A stretch of 60,359 nt of DNA from Oscillatoriales cyanobacterium RM2_1_1 (GTDB lineage Bacteria > Cyanobacteriota > Cyanobacteriia > Cyanobacteriales > Microcoleaceae). The stretch covers positions 1 through 60,359 of the forward strand of contig JAAURB010000020.1 in NCBI GenBank assembly GCA_012033335.1. The letters are read 5' to 3'. Position 1 is the first letter of the stretch. Each line of letters begins with the position of its first letter. The translations under genes were made by a program, and so were the position numbers. Positions 47,589 to 56,744 of the stretch are shown piece after piece. The notes under the pieces were generated by a model. The model worked only from the letters and a program-made list of their open reading frames with translations, was not told where the DNA came from and ran no database searches.

Positions 47589-48272
47589 ATGCAGAAAGTG
47601 ATTGTGATAACTGGGGTTAGTCGAGGTTTAGGTCAGGGGATGACCGCAGAATTTATTGACAGAGGTCATGCTGTAATCGGGTGTGCCCGTTCTCAAGCGG
47701 CAGTCAATCAGTTGAATCAAACCTATGGTCAACCCCATCAGTTTTCAGTGGTTGATGTGGCGGATGAAACCCAGGTCAAAGCCTGGGCTGGGTCGTTTTT
47801 ATCCCGGAATTTCGTTCCAGATTTACTGATTAATAATGCGGCTCTGGTTAATGATCTCGCTCCACTTTGGGAGGTTCCCAGTGACGAATTTTCCCAACTG
47901 ATTGATGTCAATATTAAAGGGGTGACCCATGTGATTCGCCATGTGATTCCGGCGATGCTAGCCCGCAGGCAAGGAATTATCGTCAACTTGAGTTCCGGTT
48001 GGGGTCGATCTACGTCCCCAATGGTTGCCCCTTACTGTGCCTCCAAGTGGGCAATTGAAGGATTAACCCGGGCCTTAGCCCAGGAACTTCCCCCGGGTAT
48101 GGCTGCAATTCCCCTGAGCCCCGGGATCATTCATACAGATATGCTAGAAACGTGCTACGGAGAACAGGCGGCAAACTATACCTCGATTCAAACCTGGGTC
48201 AAAACTGCCGTACCGTTTATTTTGCAGCTTTCTGCCCGGGATAATGGGGTTCCCCTCAGCGTTCCGGCATAA
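47589..48272 (+). CDS. Short-chain dehydrogenase/reductase
   Basis: From ATG 47589 the protein has 227 residues and begins directly with the Rossmann strand (KVIVITGVSRGLGQGM). NNAALVND, the catalytic Ser (IIVNLSSGWGRST) and YCASK are present, so the SDR catalytic set is complete. A longer start at TTG 47526 adds 21 unlikely residues. Cofactor is probably NAD(P)(H); the substrate is unknown. Confidence 0.9.
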   Translation: MQKVIVITGVSRGLGQGMTAEFIDRGHAVIGCARSQAAVNQLNQTYGQPHQFSVVDVADETQVKAWAGSFLSRNFVPDLLINNAALVNDLAPLWEVPSDEFSQLIDVNIKGVTHVIRHVIPAMLARRQGIIVNLSSGWGRSTSPMVAPYCASKWAIEGLTRALAQELPPGMAAIPLSPGIIHTDMLETCYGEQAANYTSIQTWVKTAVPFILQLSARDNGVPLSVPA

Positions 48273-48308
48273 TTCACCTAGAATGGGAGGTATGGAGAGA
48301 ATGCTGTG

Positions 48309-49640
48309 ATGAACCAATTGCTTAGAAAAACCACTCAATCTTTAGGTTTAGGAATTGCTCTGGTCTCTGTCTTGAGTGCCTGTGCCAATAGTCCCAAGGG
48401 TCAGTCTTTGGAAGAGTCGCTGAAAGCCGATCCCCAGCTTGCCAGCAGTACCACTGATGCCCAGACTGATGATGCTCAGACCAAACCGGCACCGACGGCA
48501 GACCCAATTCTCACGGTTTCATTGCCCCTTGATTTCCCTTCGGAGATTCCGATCTACCCAGGGGCTCAGCTTCTAGATGTGAATTCTCCCGGTCAAAACA
48601 GTCAGTCAGCCACCACCCGTTGGCGAACCCAGGATCCCAGTAATGCTGTCCAGACCTATTACCGCAACCAGTTTCGTGATCAGAACTGGGAAGTGACCCG
48701 CCGTCCTGTAGAAGAAGGGGAGGGCACTTTTCTGGCGGAAAAGGACAACTTGCAAATAACCGTTGCTCTCAATCCTGACCGATCTACGTCGGGTCAGACT
48801 GAATTTGAAGTTAGTTATCAGCAGTCTGTAGGAGCCTCACCCCTGCCTCTACCCCCGGGCAGTTTACCCCCGACATCGTCTCCTACCCCTGGCCCAGCAG
48901 CCTCCCCAACAACCACTCCAACAACCACTCCAACAGAAACCAGCAGTTCTAGCGGGGGGAGTGGGACTGTTCCTGCCGATCTCCTGCCCTTTGTCCAGGA
49001 TGTCACCCAGGCGGGTCTATTGATTTCTCCCCAGGGCTCAAAGTCAGCTTCAGATAATACCCTCTCTAGTCCCAACAGCTCGATCACCCGAGGAGAGTAC
49101 GCCCGCTGGTTAGTCAATGCCAATAATAATTTTTACAGCAAAACTCCAGCCAAACAGGTTCGTGGGGCTACTCCTACCAGCAAACCTGTGTTTACAGATG
49201 TTCCCCCCAGCCATCCCTATTTTAGTGAAATTCAAGGGTTGGCTGAGGCGGGATTGATACCCAGTTCTCTATCTGGAGACTCCACCGTCACTCAGTTTCG
49301 CCCCGATGCCTCCCTAACCCGGGAGGATCTGGTGTTGTGGAAAGTTCCTCTCGATACCCGGCAAGCTCTACCCAAGGCCACCGTGGATACGGTGAAAGAG
49401 CGTTGGGGATTTCAAGACGCTTCTAAGATTGATGCCAGGGCCTTGGGGGCAGTGTTGGCAGATTTTGACAATGGCGATAATGCTAATATTCGGCGGGCTT
49501 ATGGATTCACGACGTTATTTCAACCGAAGAAGCCTGTAACCCGATCAGAAGCCGCCGCCACCCTATGGTATTTTGGCTTTCAGGGGGATGGCATCTCAGC
49601 GGCAGAGTTGGCCCAGGGAAAACAGTTGCCAACCAATTAG
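48309..49640 (+). CDS. SLH-domain lipoprotein
   Basis: From ATG 48309 the protein has 443 residues. A lipobox ends at the cysteine of SVLSACANS. An N-terminal domain (about 55-170) has LPLDFPSEIPIYPGAQLLD and a mixed alpha/beta pattern. A Pro/Thr/Ser linker (SPTPGPAASPTTTP) follows. The C-terminal half has S-layer-homology-like segments (TRGEYARWLVNANNNF, PVFTDVPPSHPYFSEIQGLA, SLTREDLVLWK, VTRSEAAATLWYFG). It is likely held to the cell envelope and peptidoglycan. Confidence 0.87.
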   Translation: MNQLLRKTTQSLGLGIALVSVLSACANSPKGQSLEESLKADPQLASSTTDAQTDDAQTKPAPTADPILTVSLPLDFPSEIPIYPGAQLLDVNSPGQNSQSATTRWRTQDPSNAVQTYYRNQFRDQNWEVTRRPVEEGEGTFLAEKDNLQITVALNPDRSTSGQTEFEVSYQQSVGASPLPLPPGSLPPTSSPTPGPAASPTTTPTTTPTETSSSSGGSGTVPADLLPFVQDVTQAGLLISPQGSKSASDNTLSSPNSSITRGEYARWLVNANNNFYSKTPAKQVRGATPTSKPVFTDVPPSHPYFSEIQGLAEAGLIPSSLSGDSTVTQFRPDASLTREDLVLWKVPLDTRQALPKATVDTVKERWGFQDASKIDARALGAVLADFDNGDNANIRRAYGFTTLFQPKKPVTRSEAAATLWYFGFQGDGISAAELAQGKQLPTN

Positions 49641-50013
49641 CAGTCAAGATCATGGCATACATCGGGTTGAGCAACCGTATTGGCTATTGCCCAATAAACC
49701 AAATACCTACACCCAGAGGTTTTCAACAGATTGGATAGACGTTCCTCATCCGATCAACTGGAAACTTTTGCAGACCTGAGGCTATACTGAACTTGAACCC
49801 ACCAAATCCACCGAAAGCAAGTAGCAGCTCACTGCTCCCCTGGGGGTGACAACTTTTTACCCGGCAAGGTTAGTTAAAAACTACTTAAAATATTGATCGT
49901 CATGCCAAGAGCAGGCTTGACTCCTTCCCAAGTGCCGACTGAGTGGCAGGTTTAGCCTGAATAGCAACTTTAATCCAGTGAATCTAAATAAGCAAATCTA
50001 ATCAATAATTTCA

Positions 50014-50106
50014 TCCAGCGTTTCTCCCGCTGCTGGAGTACAGGAGGGCTGATGCGGTACGCCGCCACTCCCTAAATCCAGATCTGACGGGATTGAAAAT
50101 CGCTAC
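50014..50106 (+). repeat. Dispersed hairpin repeat R1, copy 4 (diverged)
   Basis: CCAGCGTTTCTCCCGCTGCT and GGAGTACAGGAGGGC match the left half of the other copies; CTAAATCC and GGGATTGAAAATCGCTA match the right. The central arms (AGGAGGGCTGATGC and ACGCCGCCACTCCCT) pair only in part, so this copy looks degenerate. Confidence 0.7.
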
Positions 50107-50254
50107 GGGAGACGTGATTGCTTTGAGTGTTGATCTCAATCCTGGAAACCGTTAAGTATCTGATGAGAAAAATCATCAGAAAACTCCATGAGTCACGGGT
50201 CAAGGTGGGTTGATTTTTAACCCCTGAAGCTGATACTCAAAACGGTTTCATCTC

Positions 50255-50290
50255 AGGGAAGTTTTAGATTTTAGGGAAGTTTTAGATTTT
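50255..50290. repeat. 18-bp tandem repeat, two units
   Basis: AGGGAAGTTTTAGATTTT occurs twice exactly. It lies 142 bp before the acetyltransferase gene. Two units only; function unlikely beyond spacing. Confidence 0.8.
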
Positions 50291-50431
50291 GATGAGTTGC
50301 AATTCTGGAAACTCGTTCTCAAGGCCCTGATCCTCAAATTTCAGTCAAAATTACTCAGTCAAATATCAGTCAAATACTTAGTCAACACTACTAATTTTTG
50401 GAGGGCTGTCCGAATTTCGGACTAGCATTTT

Positions 50432-51496
50432 ATGACAGCTTTAATCAAACGATCCTATCAAGCGGATCAAGACTTTGCAGCGGTTTCTTATCTGGTAAAT
50501 CTCTGTGCTGCTTTTGATCGGTTAGGAGAAGATGCCGCTTTTTCAGAGTTCCAGTTTCGCTTGAATGCCCCCGATCTCAACCTCAATCAAGACACTTGTT
50601 TAATTACCTCTGAACCTCAATTCGATGGGAATCCTGGCTGTATTGGAGTGGCGTTAATCCAGATTCAAGCTAACCCTAACGAAGTCGAAGGATACCTGTG
50701 GATTTTTATCCATCCGGTATTTCGGGGCCAGGGATTCGATGCCGATCTGATTCGCTGGGGAGAAAGTCGTCTGTTAGCCGCCCAAGAATTTCCCCAACGA
50801 ACCCCAATACTACGAATTTATACTCGCACCGATCAATCCGATTGGAACACCTGTCTGGCCCAGCAAAATTTCTCAATTGAACGTCAATTTTTCACGATGG
50901 TGAGGACTACTGATTTTCTAGAGGCGACCGATCAGTGGCCCAGTGAATTTACCCTCAGTAGTCTGGCAGGGAGTTTCAGGTCGGGTTCAAGGCCAGATTT
51001 AATACCAGAGTTGAGCCTAAATGCAACATCGACAGCGGCGATCGCCCGTTGGATCAAGCTCTATAACGAAGCATTTGCCAACCATTGGAATCATCATCTC
51101 CTCACCCTGGAAACGGTTCAATACTGGCAGAATCAGCCGGACTATCGACCGGAACTGGATTTAGTTGCTATTTCTGCAGCGGGAGAATTTGCGGCCTTCT
51201 GTAGCTGTCGCCTCAAGGTGCAGAATCCAACGGAGTCAATCGGCTGGATTGAATGGCTAGGAACCCATCGCCAGTTTCGTCGGTTGGGATTAGGACGGAG
51301 TATGGTGTTGGCTGGATTGAGTCAGCTCAAGGAGGCTGGGGCAACCCTGGTGAAGCTCAGTGTGGATTCTCGCAATCCTAAAGCCCTGCATTTGTACGAA
51401 TCAATCGGCTTTCAGGTCTCTGAAACCTGGTTATCCTGGGCAAAACCCCTGGATGGATGGATATCAGCCAAACGTCGGCAACTCTCAGTAGCCTGA
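50432..51496 (+). CDS. GNAT-type N-acetyltransferase with two domains
   Basis: The 354-residue protein has two GNAT-like halves. The first (about 20-160) has IQIQANPNEVEGYLWIFIHP and RGQGFDADLIRWGE. The second (about 205-340) has FAAFCSCRLKVQ, WIEWLGTHRQFRRLGLGRSM (acetyl-CoA-binding loop R.LGLGR) and NPKALHLYESIGFQV. Only the second half keeps a full acetyl-CoA motif. The substrate is unknown. It is convergent with the antiporter gene, 15 bp apart. Confidence 0.87.
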   Translation: MTALIKRSYQADQDFAAVSYLVNLCAAFDRLGEDAAFSEFQFRLNAPDLNLNQDTCLITSEPQFDGNPGCIGVALIQIQANPNEVEGYLWIFIHPVFRGQGFDADLIRWGESRLLAAQEFPQRTPILRIYTRTDQSDWNTCLAQQNFSIERQFFTMVRTTDFLEATDQWPSEFTLSSLAGSFRSGSRPDLIPELSLNATSTAAIARWIKLYNEAFANHWNHHLLTLETVQYWQNQPDYRPELDLVAISAAGEFAAFCSCRLKVQNPTESIGWIEWLGTHRQFRRLGLGRSMVLAGLSQLKEAGATLVKLSVDSRNPKALHLYESIGFQVSETWLSWAKPLDGWISAKRRQLSVA

Positions 51497-51511
51497 GGGG
51501 CTTGAACAGCC

Positions 51512-53590
51512 TCAAGAATGAGGCTCCCCAAAGAGCACGAAGGAGCAGGTGAGCTTTTTCACCATCTGGGTCGTGACATCGCTCACCGCCAGTCCTCCCG
51601 CTGTGCGCCGCCGGACAGAATGGAGCACAACCATGTCAAAGGCTCGAGAAGCCTTGAGCAAGACTTCCCCAATATCGTCATGGGCAATGATTTCAATCTT
51701 GGGCGGGGAAAGTCGGCTGCAACGAGCCAGCACTTCAACTAGCTCAGATTCAAATGTCTGAATCTGAGCTTTGGTTGTGCGGCGATCGCAGACATGCAAT
51801 AAAGTCACCTGAGCCTGGTTGGCATTGGCAAAAATCTGAGCAAATTGGATGGTTTGCATAGCCTTAGCGGTGGGGCTTTTGACCGGCACCAGAATCCGAT
51901 GCAGATTGATCGGTTCATCCAACAGGCGCAGTACGGCCACCGGGCAGTGGGATGACCAGAAGACCGTCTCAATCAAGCTGCCAAACAATCGGGCCTTGAG
52001 GCTAGTGGTAGAGCTCCAACCCATAATAATCAGGCTGGTGTTTTGTTCCCGGGCGACTCGACTGATACCCTCCGCCACATCGTCATCAATTCGGGTTTGG
52101 GGGCGAGCTTCGACCTGAAATTCCTGGGCAACCGCCACGGCCCGCTCGAGCAATCGTTCGCTCTGTTCCAGGGCAATCTCTAGCTGCGGTTCATCCATGT
52201 GGACATGGGCTGGCACAATCGAAATCGGCACAATATAACCCGACTCATGGCGCGCCAGCAAAGCCCCCATTTCAATCAGATAACGTTCCGATAGGGGGTT
52301 ATACACCGGAACCAGGACTGCAAATCGCCCCGGTCTGGATTCACGGGAGGGTTCAAATTTTTCTAACCCCTCTAGCCATTCCTGTTGGAGAGACTGGGGG
52401 GCATCCCCCTTTGGTTTGGGCAGACGATTGGCATACCGGGCCGTAATCACCGGGCCTAGAATAGAGGTGGCCAACATCATCACAATCACACTATTAAAAA
52501 TCTCCTCCGAGAGCAATCCGGCTTCTACCCCCGCCAGGGTTGCCGCCAGAGTTGCCGCCACCTGAGGCAGGGACAACGACCACATCGTCAGGGTTTCGTT
52601 CCAGGTGTAGCGGTAGAGTAATTTGGCCGCAAAAGCCGCGAGGAACTTACTGCCAATCAGACCCAGAACAATACCTGCTGTCAACCACACCCCCGTTGTC
52701 AGGCTCTCCACAAACTTGTTGACATCAATCAGCAAACCCATAGTGACGAAGAAGAACGGAATAAACAGGGTACTGCCGACAAATTCCACCTTCTCTTCCA
52801 CCGGGCTGTGTTGCAGCACATCATTCACCGCTAGCCCCGCCAGGAACGCCCCGACAATTTTGTCAACATTGATCACCTGAGCCCCAACCGAAGCCAGAAA
52901 TACCGCCAGAAGCACAAACAAAAACTGGTTACTTTCTTCATCGCCAGTGCGACGGAAATACTCTTTTCCAGCCCAATCCAAACCTACTAAAACAATGGTG
53001 CAATACAGGGCTAAGGCCCCCAGTTGAATAATTAAACTGGTCAGGGAAAAAGCCCCACCGTGGATTGAGATACAGATTGCCAGTACCAGCAACGCGGCAA
53101 TATCGGTGAAAATTGTTGCACCAATGGTGACAATCACAGACTCAGTTTTGACAACTCCTAAGCGATTTACAATCGGATAGCCTAGAAGAGTATGGGAAGC
53201 TAGGAGGGAACCAATCAGGATCGCCGCGTTGAGTCCAAACCCGAAGAGCAATCCCAACGCTGTGCCCACCATTAAGGGAATGGCAAACGTCGCAAAACCA
53301 AACCCCAATGAGCGATCTCTGGTGCGGCGAAACTCCTCTAGATCAATTTCTAAACCGGCCACAAACATCAGGTAAATCTTACCAACATCCCCCAATAAAT
53401 TCAGGGTTTCAGAATCTTTGTCGAGGAGTTGCAATCCGCTTGGCCCCAGGACAACCCCCGCCACCAACAGTCCAACCAGACCGGGAAGCCGCAACTTTTC
53501 AAAAATAGGAGGGATAGTCAAGCTGACCAGAATCAGCAGAGTAAATGGCACCAGTGGGGTATTGGGAATGGCTTGGAGAAAGTTTTCCAT
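51512..53590 (-). CDS. CPA2-type cation:proton antiporter with universal stress domains
   Basis: The 692-residue protein has about 12 membrane helices in the first 395 residues, with CPA2 segments such as LGPSGLQLLD, FVAGLEIDLEEF and VGAFLAGLAVNDVL. The cytoplasmic tail has two USP-like halves, beginning near FAVLVPVYNPLSERYLIEMG and HRILVPVKSPTAKAMQTIQF; GWSSTTSLKARLFGSLIETV is a nucleotide-loop-like segment. It probably exchanges Na or K for protons, with the tail sensing nucleotide or stress. Confidence 0.93.
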   Translation of the reverse strand: MENFLQAIPNTPLVPFTLLILVSLTIPPIFEKLRLPGLVGLLVAGVVLGPSGLQLLDKDSETLNLLGDVGKIYLMFVAGLEIDLEEFRRTRDRSLGFGFATFAIPLMVGTALGLLFGFGLNAAILIGSLLASHTLLGYPIVNRLGVVKTESVIVTIGATIFTDIAALLVLAICISIHGGAFSLTSLIIQLGALALYCTIVLVGLDWAGKEYFRRTGDEESNQFLFVLLAVFLASVGAQVINVDKIVGAFLAGLAVNDVLQHSPVEEKVEFVGSTLFIPFFFVTMGLLIDVNKFVESLTTGVWLTAGIVLGLIGSKFLAAFAAKLLYRYTWNETLTMWSLSLPQVAATLAATLAGVEAGLLSEEIFNSVIVMMLATSILGPVITARYANRLPKPKGDAPQSLQQEWLEGLEKFEPSRESRPGRFAVLVPVYNPLSERYLIEMGALLARHESGYIVPISIVPAHVHMDEPQLEIALEQSERLLERAVAVAQEFQVEARPQTRIDDDVAEGISRVAREQNTSLIIMGWSSTTSLKARLFGSLIETVFWSSHCPVAVLRLLDEPINLHRILVPVKSPTAKAMQTIQFAQIFANANQAQVTLLHVCDRRTTKAQIQTFESELVEVLARCSRLSPPKIEIIAHDDIGEVLLKASRAFDMVVLHSVRRRTAGGLAVSDVTTQMVKKLTCSFVLFGEPHS

Positions 53591-53703
53591 GGGTAACCGT
53601 TGATAATGGCACGCACCTGAACCGTTTGCAGTCCGCTTCCCGCAACTTAAGCCCTGGATTTGATCATTTGATCGTTTAATGTAGACCGATTATTTAAATT
53701 GGT

Positions 53704-53934
53704 CTAAAGACCTAGGGCTCCTGCATCCATGCCACCATGGGGTTGACAAACCCAAAATTCTGGAAACACCTTGCCCCAGCCCACGCCAAAGTCAAACTCC
53801 TCAATCCGACGGCAACCGAGGGGCGCTAAAACAGCATCATAAAAACTCTTTGCTCGATTCAAGTCCCGGGTACCAATCGAAACATGATTCAGAATGCTGG
53901 GATTATCCATCTGGTCGTCCATCTGATTATCCAT
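53704..53934 (-). pseudogene. Glyoxalase/VOC family protein, C-terminally truncated
   Basis: The 76-residue frame has a VOC N-terminal half (LNHVSIGTRDLNRAKSFYDA, VLAPLGCRRIEEF, FPEFWVCQPHGGMDAGA), then stops at TAG. Family members run to about 125 residues; the second beta-alpha-beta half is missing and I see no remnant downstream in any frame. Its ATG overlaps the stop of the M41-like gene by 8 nt (ATGGATAA), so it once was coupled to it. The remaining half lacks metal ligands and should not fold into the normal active site. Confidence 0.75.
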
Positions 53935-54613
53935 GGGTCTGACCTCCATCAAGCAGCTTGCAGCACTCGGTAACCGGGGTACGTTGGGCCATTGCCACAA
54001 CCAGGGCATCGTAATTCGAGCGATGATCTTCGATTAAAGCTCGGGCCTGAAGAATTGCCCAACGTTCTTTTGTTTCGGCTTCTTCTAAGGGCCGTTTCAG
54101 TCGAGTCCAGACTGAGCGAATTTTTTGCCGATCCTCAAAGCCCCCTTCCGCTTTTTCGTAGATTAACTTTTCGGCGGCAATCCCGGCCATCCAGACCTTG
54201 CAGTATTGATCAAGCAATTGGGACGATAAGCCTCCCTGTTGCAACTGATTTAGAACCTGCTGATCGTTAAATCTGACACCCCCTTGAGCCTTCTGACCCT
54301 GGCGAAACGCTTCCCAGGAACTCAGGGCGTAGCCCTCAATTGGGATATTCAGCAGGTGGGCCACCAAAAAATGCCCGGCTTCGTGGTGCAAAATCCGATC
54401 CTGCTTAGAAGCGGACGCACCGGACAACCAATCGGTGAAAATTGCTGATCCCTGACCTTCCAGGGCAAAGTTGTCTAAGGTTGCCAGGGCCATCACCCCA
54501 AAGACAACCCCCGCTGGAACAAATGGCGAGATCCCGACAACTGGGCCAATCAGAGCCGACAGGGTCAGCAGGAAAATGGTAATGGCAATGGTATTCAGGG
54601 GGGCATCTTTCAT
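53927..54613 (-). CDS. M41 (FtsH)-like zincin membrane protein without AAA domain
   Basis: The 228-residue protein has two N-terminal helices (TIAITIFLLTLSALIGPVVG and VPAGVVFGVMALATL), then a peptidase-M41-like domain with HHEAGHFLVAHLLNIPIEGY, where HEAGH gives the two zinc histidines and the glutamate. Further on are QYCKVWMAGIAAEKLIYEKAEGG and a helical end. FtsH fuses this domain to an AAA ATPase; here none is present. Stand-alone relatives occur in cyanobacteria and plastids; their activity is unclear. It is followed by the coupled VOC remnant. Confidence 0.83.
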   Translation of the reverse strand: MKDAPLNTIAITIFLLTLSALIGPVVGISPFVPAGVVFGVMALATLDNFALEGQGSAIFTDWLSGASASKQDRILHHEAGHFLVAHLLNIPIEGYALSSWEAFRQGQKAQGGVRFNDQQVLNQLQQGGLSSQLLDQYCKVWMAGIAAEKLIYEKAEGGFEDRQKIRSVWTRLKRPLEEAETKERWAILQARALIEDHRSNYDALVVAMAQRTPVTECCKLLDGGQTHG

Positions 54614-54639
54614 GGTTATTTTAACAATTGACTGAACAG

Positions 54640-55701
54640 TTATTCCTCGGGAGTAGAAGCTTCTAATGCCGTTGGAGCCGTTGAAGACGAAGAGGAGGGG
54701 GAAGGAGAAGCAAGAGCAGGTTCAGGATTAGGCGGATCGGGGGTTGCGGACGGGCTATTTTCGGCGCTCTGAATCCTTGAGCGGGTCTTATAGAAGGTTT
54801 CTAAACTATCGCGATCGCCCACATAGCGCCAGTGCCAGGGCTCATAGCTGACTCCTTGAAGGTTATCTTTGGGGAAAGACATTTCAAAGCTGTGGTAGGG
54901 AGCCTTGTCCTGCAACCATTTGAAGGCTTTGGTTTGCTCAAAGCTTTCGTCTACATTAGCTTGGGGAGCATCCCCATCCCCAATGTCAATGGCATAACCT
55001 GTATGGTGCTCACTGTAACCTGGAGGGGCACTGACCTCAGCCCGTTTAGTCGCCCCCTGTCCCCGTTGAGCCTTGACCCCAAAGAATAAATATTCCTGCT
55101 CTTCCTGGGTTCGAAATCCGGAAAGCGCGACCAGAATTACCCCGTCCTGGCGGGCATCGGCAACCATATCCAGATAAGCTTGGGCAGCATTCTGGCGTAA
55201 TCGGATGCCACCGTCTGCGGTTAGGTTTTCTAGCTCCTCTACGGGGGCTTCTGGGTAAGGAAGATGACCCAGTAAGTTTTCTGAAGGGGTCTCTGAAGGG
55301 GCTACTGTTGAAGCTGGAGAAGCGGCCAGGTCTGGAACTGAGACTGAAGGAGTTGACGGAGTTGAGTTGCTGAGGGTATCACCGGGAGAGGGAGTTGGGG
55401 AAGCCGTTGACGAAGAACCTACAGCTACGGGGGCGGTTCGCCAGAGCTTTGTCCAGAGCTGCTCCGTAAACACCCCATATTGATAGTTGAGCCACAGACT
55501 CAAACAAAATGTCAACACCCCCAATCCTAGAAGCTTCCAGAATAGCCGTTTGCGCTTGGGCAACGGGGGCATTGGTACGGGGGCTGTAAAGTCCCGCTGA
55601 GCCTCTGGAATATCTTCCAAAACTGCCTCTGAGATTCCTTGGAGTTTCTCCGGCGAACCTGGGTTATTCAGACTTGGGTTACTCAAAAGTCTCACTCCCA
55701 C
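54640..55701 (-). CDS. VanY-type D-alanyl-D-alanine carboxypeptidase (M15B)
   Basis: The 353-residue protein has one membrane helix (FWKLLGLGVLTFCLSLWLNY), a Ser/Thr/Pro-rich linker (about 90-150) and a C-terminal M15B domain. Zinc-site segments are SEHHTGYAIDIGDG and YEPWHWRYVG; VALSGFRTQEEQEYLFFG is the family start. It trims D-Ala from peptidoglycan stem peptides outside the cytoplasm. The last 35 residues are a Ser/Pro/Ala-rich tail. It lies 26 bp upstream of the M41-like gene, likely in one operon. Confidence 0.92.
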   Translation of the reverse strand: MGVRLLSNPSLNNPGSPEKLQGISEAVLEDIPEAQRDFTAPVPMPPLPKRKRLFWKLLGLGVLTFCLSLWLNYQYGVFTEQLWTKLWRTAPVAVGSSSTASPTPSPGDTLSNSTPSTPSVSVPDLAASPASTVAPSETPSENLLGHLPYPEAPVEELENLTADGGIRLRQNAAQAYLDMVADARQDGVILVALSGFRTQEEQEYLFFGVKAQRGQGATKRAEVSAPPGYSEHHTGYAIDIGDGDAPQANVDESFEQTKAFKWLQDKAPYHSFEMSFPKDNLQGVSYEPWHWRYVGDRDSLETFYKTRSRIQSAENSPSATPDPPNPEPALASPSPSSSSSTAPTALEASTPEE

Positions 55702-55768
55702 ACATCAATCAAGTCTCAACAATCAATAATTGTAGACTGATACCAGCAGATTCATCCCAGTTTTTATC

Positions 55769-56709
55769 ATGTCTAGCTCAGTTACTGCTCTCATGCAGCT
55801 CTATCAATGGCTTATCGGTGGAGTTCTATTGGGCTGGATCCTCGGACGACTCTTACCTCGAAGGGTGCCGCTTGATTTGGGGCGGTTCCTGTTCTGGATA
55901 GGCGTACCCGTTGGGATCGTGATTTTTATGCGTCAGGCCGATTTGTCTGGACGTTTTTGGTTAGCCCCGATTGTGGCCTGGATTGCCATTGGTTCGGGGG
56001 CTGGGCTGGCCTGGATATGGATACAACGGGGAATTCCCGCTCTATCAGACTGGAGCCAGCCAACCCAGGGGAGTTTTCTCTTGGCCTCCATGGTGGGGAA
56101 TACGGGCTACATCGGCTACCCGGTAATATTAGCGCTGGTTGGTCCTGAATATTTTGGCTGGGCAGTCTTTTATGATGGCCTAGGTTCAACGATTGGAGCC
56201 TATGGGATGGGGGTGTTGTTGGCGGCTCGATTGGGCCAAGGCACCCAAAACCCACCCAGCTTTTCGGAGTGATGCTGAAGAATCCGGCGTTCTGGAACCT
56301 GTGGGTGGGGCTAATGCTGCGGGGGGTTTCATTTCCCGATGAGATTGAGCAAGGTCTGAAATGGGTCGGTTGGAGCGTAATTGGCCTGTCTCTGGTAACC
56401 ATGGGAATGCGCCTGAGTCAATTGTCCTCCCTGCAACACCTGCAAACGGCCTCCGTCAGCTTGTTCATTAAGATGTTAGTTGTGCCCCTGACCCTAGGTT
56501 TAGGTCTGGCGGCCCTGGGTTTACGGGGTGGGCCTTTGCTGGTACTGGTTTTACAGATGGCAACTCCGCCGGCCTTTGCCACCTTAATTCTGGCAGAAAC
56601 GTTTGATCTAGATCGGGAGCTAACCGTAACCGCCTTGGCAATTGGTTCAGTTGGGTTATTATTTAGTTTACCGATTTGGCTGTTTTTGTTTGGTCAATCG
56701 GTTGCTTAG
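55769..56709 (+). pseudogene. AEC-family permease, frameshifted
   Basis: The first frame (55769-56272) encodes helices and conserved segments (GSFLLASMVGNTGYIGYP, YFGWAVFYDGLGSTIGAYGMG, LLAARLGQG) and then stops. The second (56269-56709) continues with LKNPAFWNLWVGLMLRG and the last helices, ending in an AEC-like LPIWLFLFG. In the second frame, upstream codons read LFGVMLKNPA, so one base lost between about 56236 and 56262 explains the split. AEC transporters are about 300 residues with ten helices and export auxin-like or other organic anions; each piece alone has about half. Confidence 0.8.
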
Positions 56710-56744
56710 ACTCAATTCAACCGTAGTTTAGTCTTCTGGTTTTT

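Larger units (their letters stand above)
49641..50431. other. Long intergenic region with repeats, no gene
   Basis: About 790 bp lies between two genes on the same strand. A diverged R1 copy (50014-50106) and an 18-bp tandem repeat (50255-50290) lie inside. Further on, CAGTCAAA units recur at 50342-50380. The stretch 49780-49865, with CAGCTCACTGCTCCCCTGGG and short inverted segments, could encode a structured RNA but matches none I know. No coding frame convinces. Confidence 0.5.
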
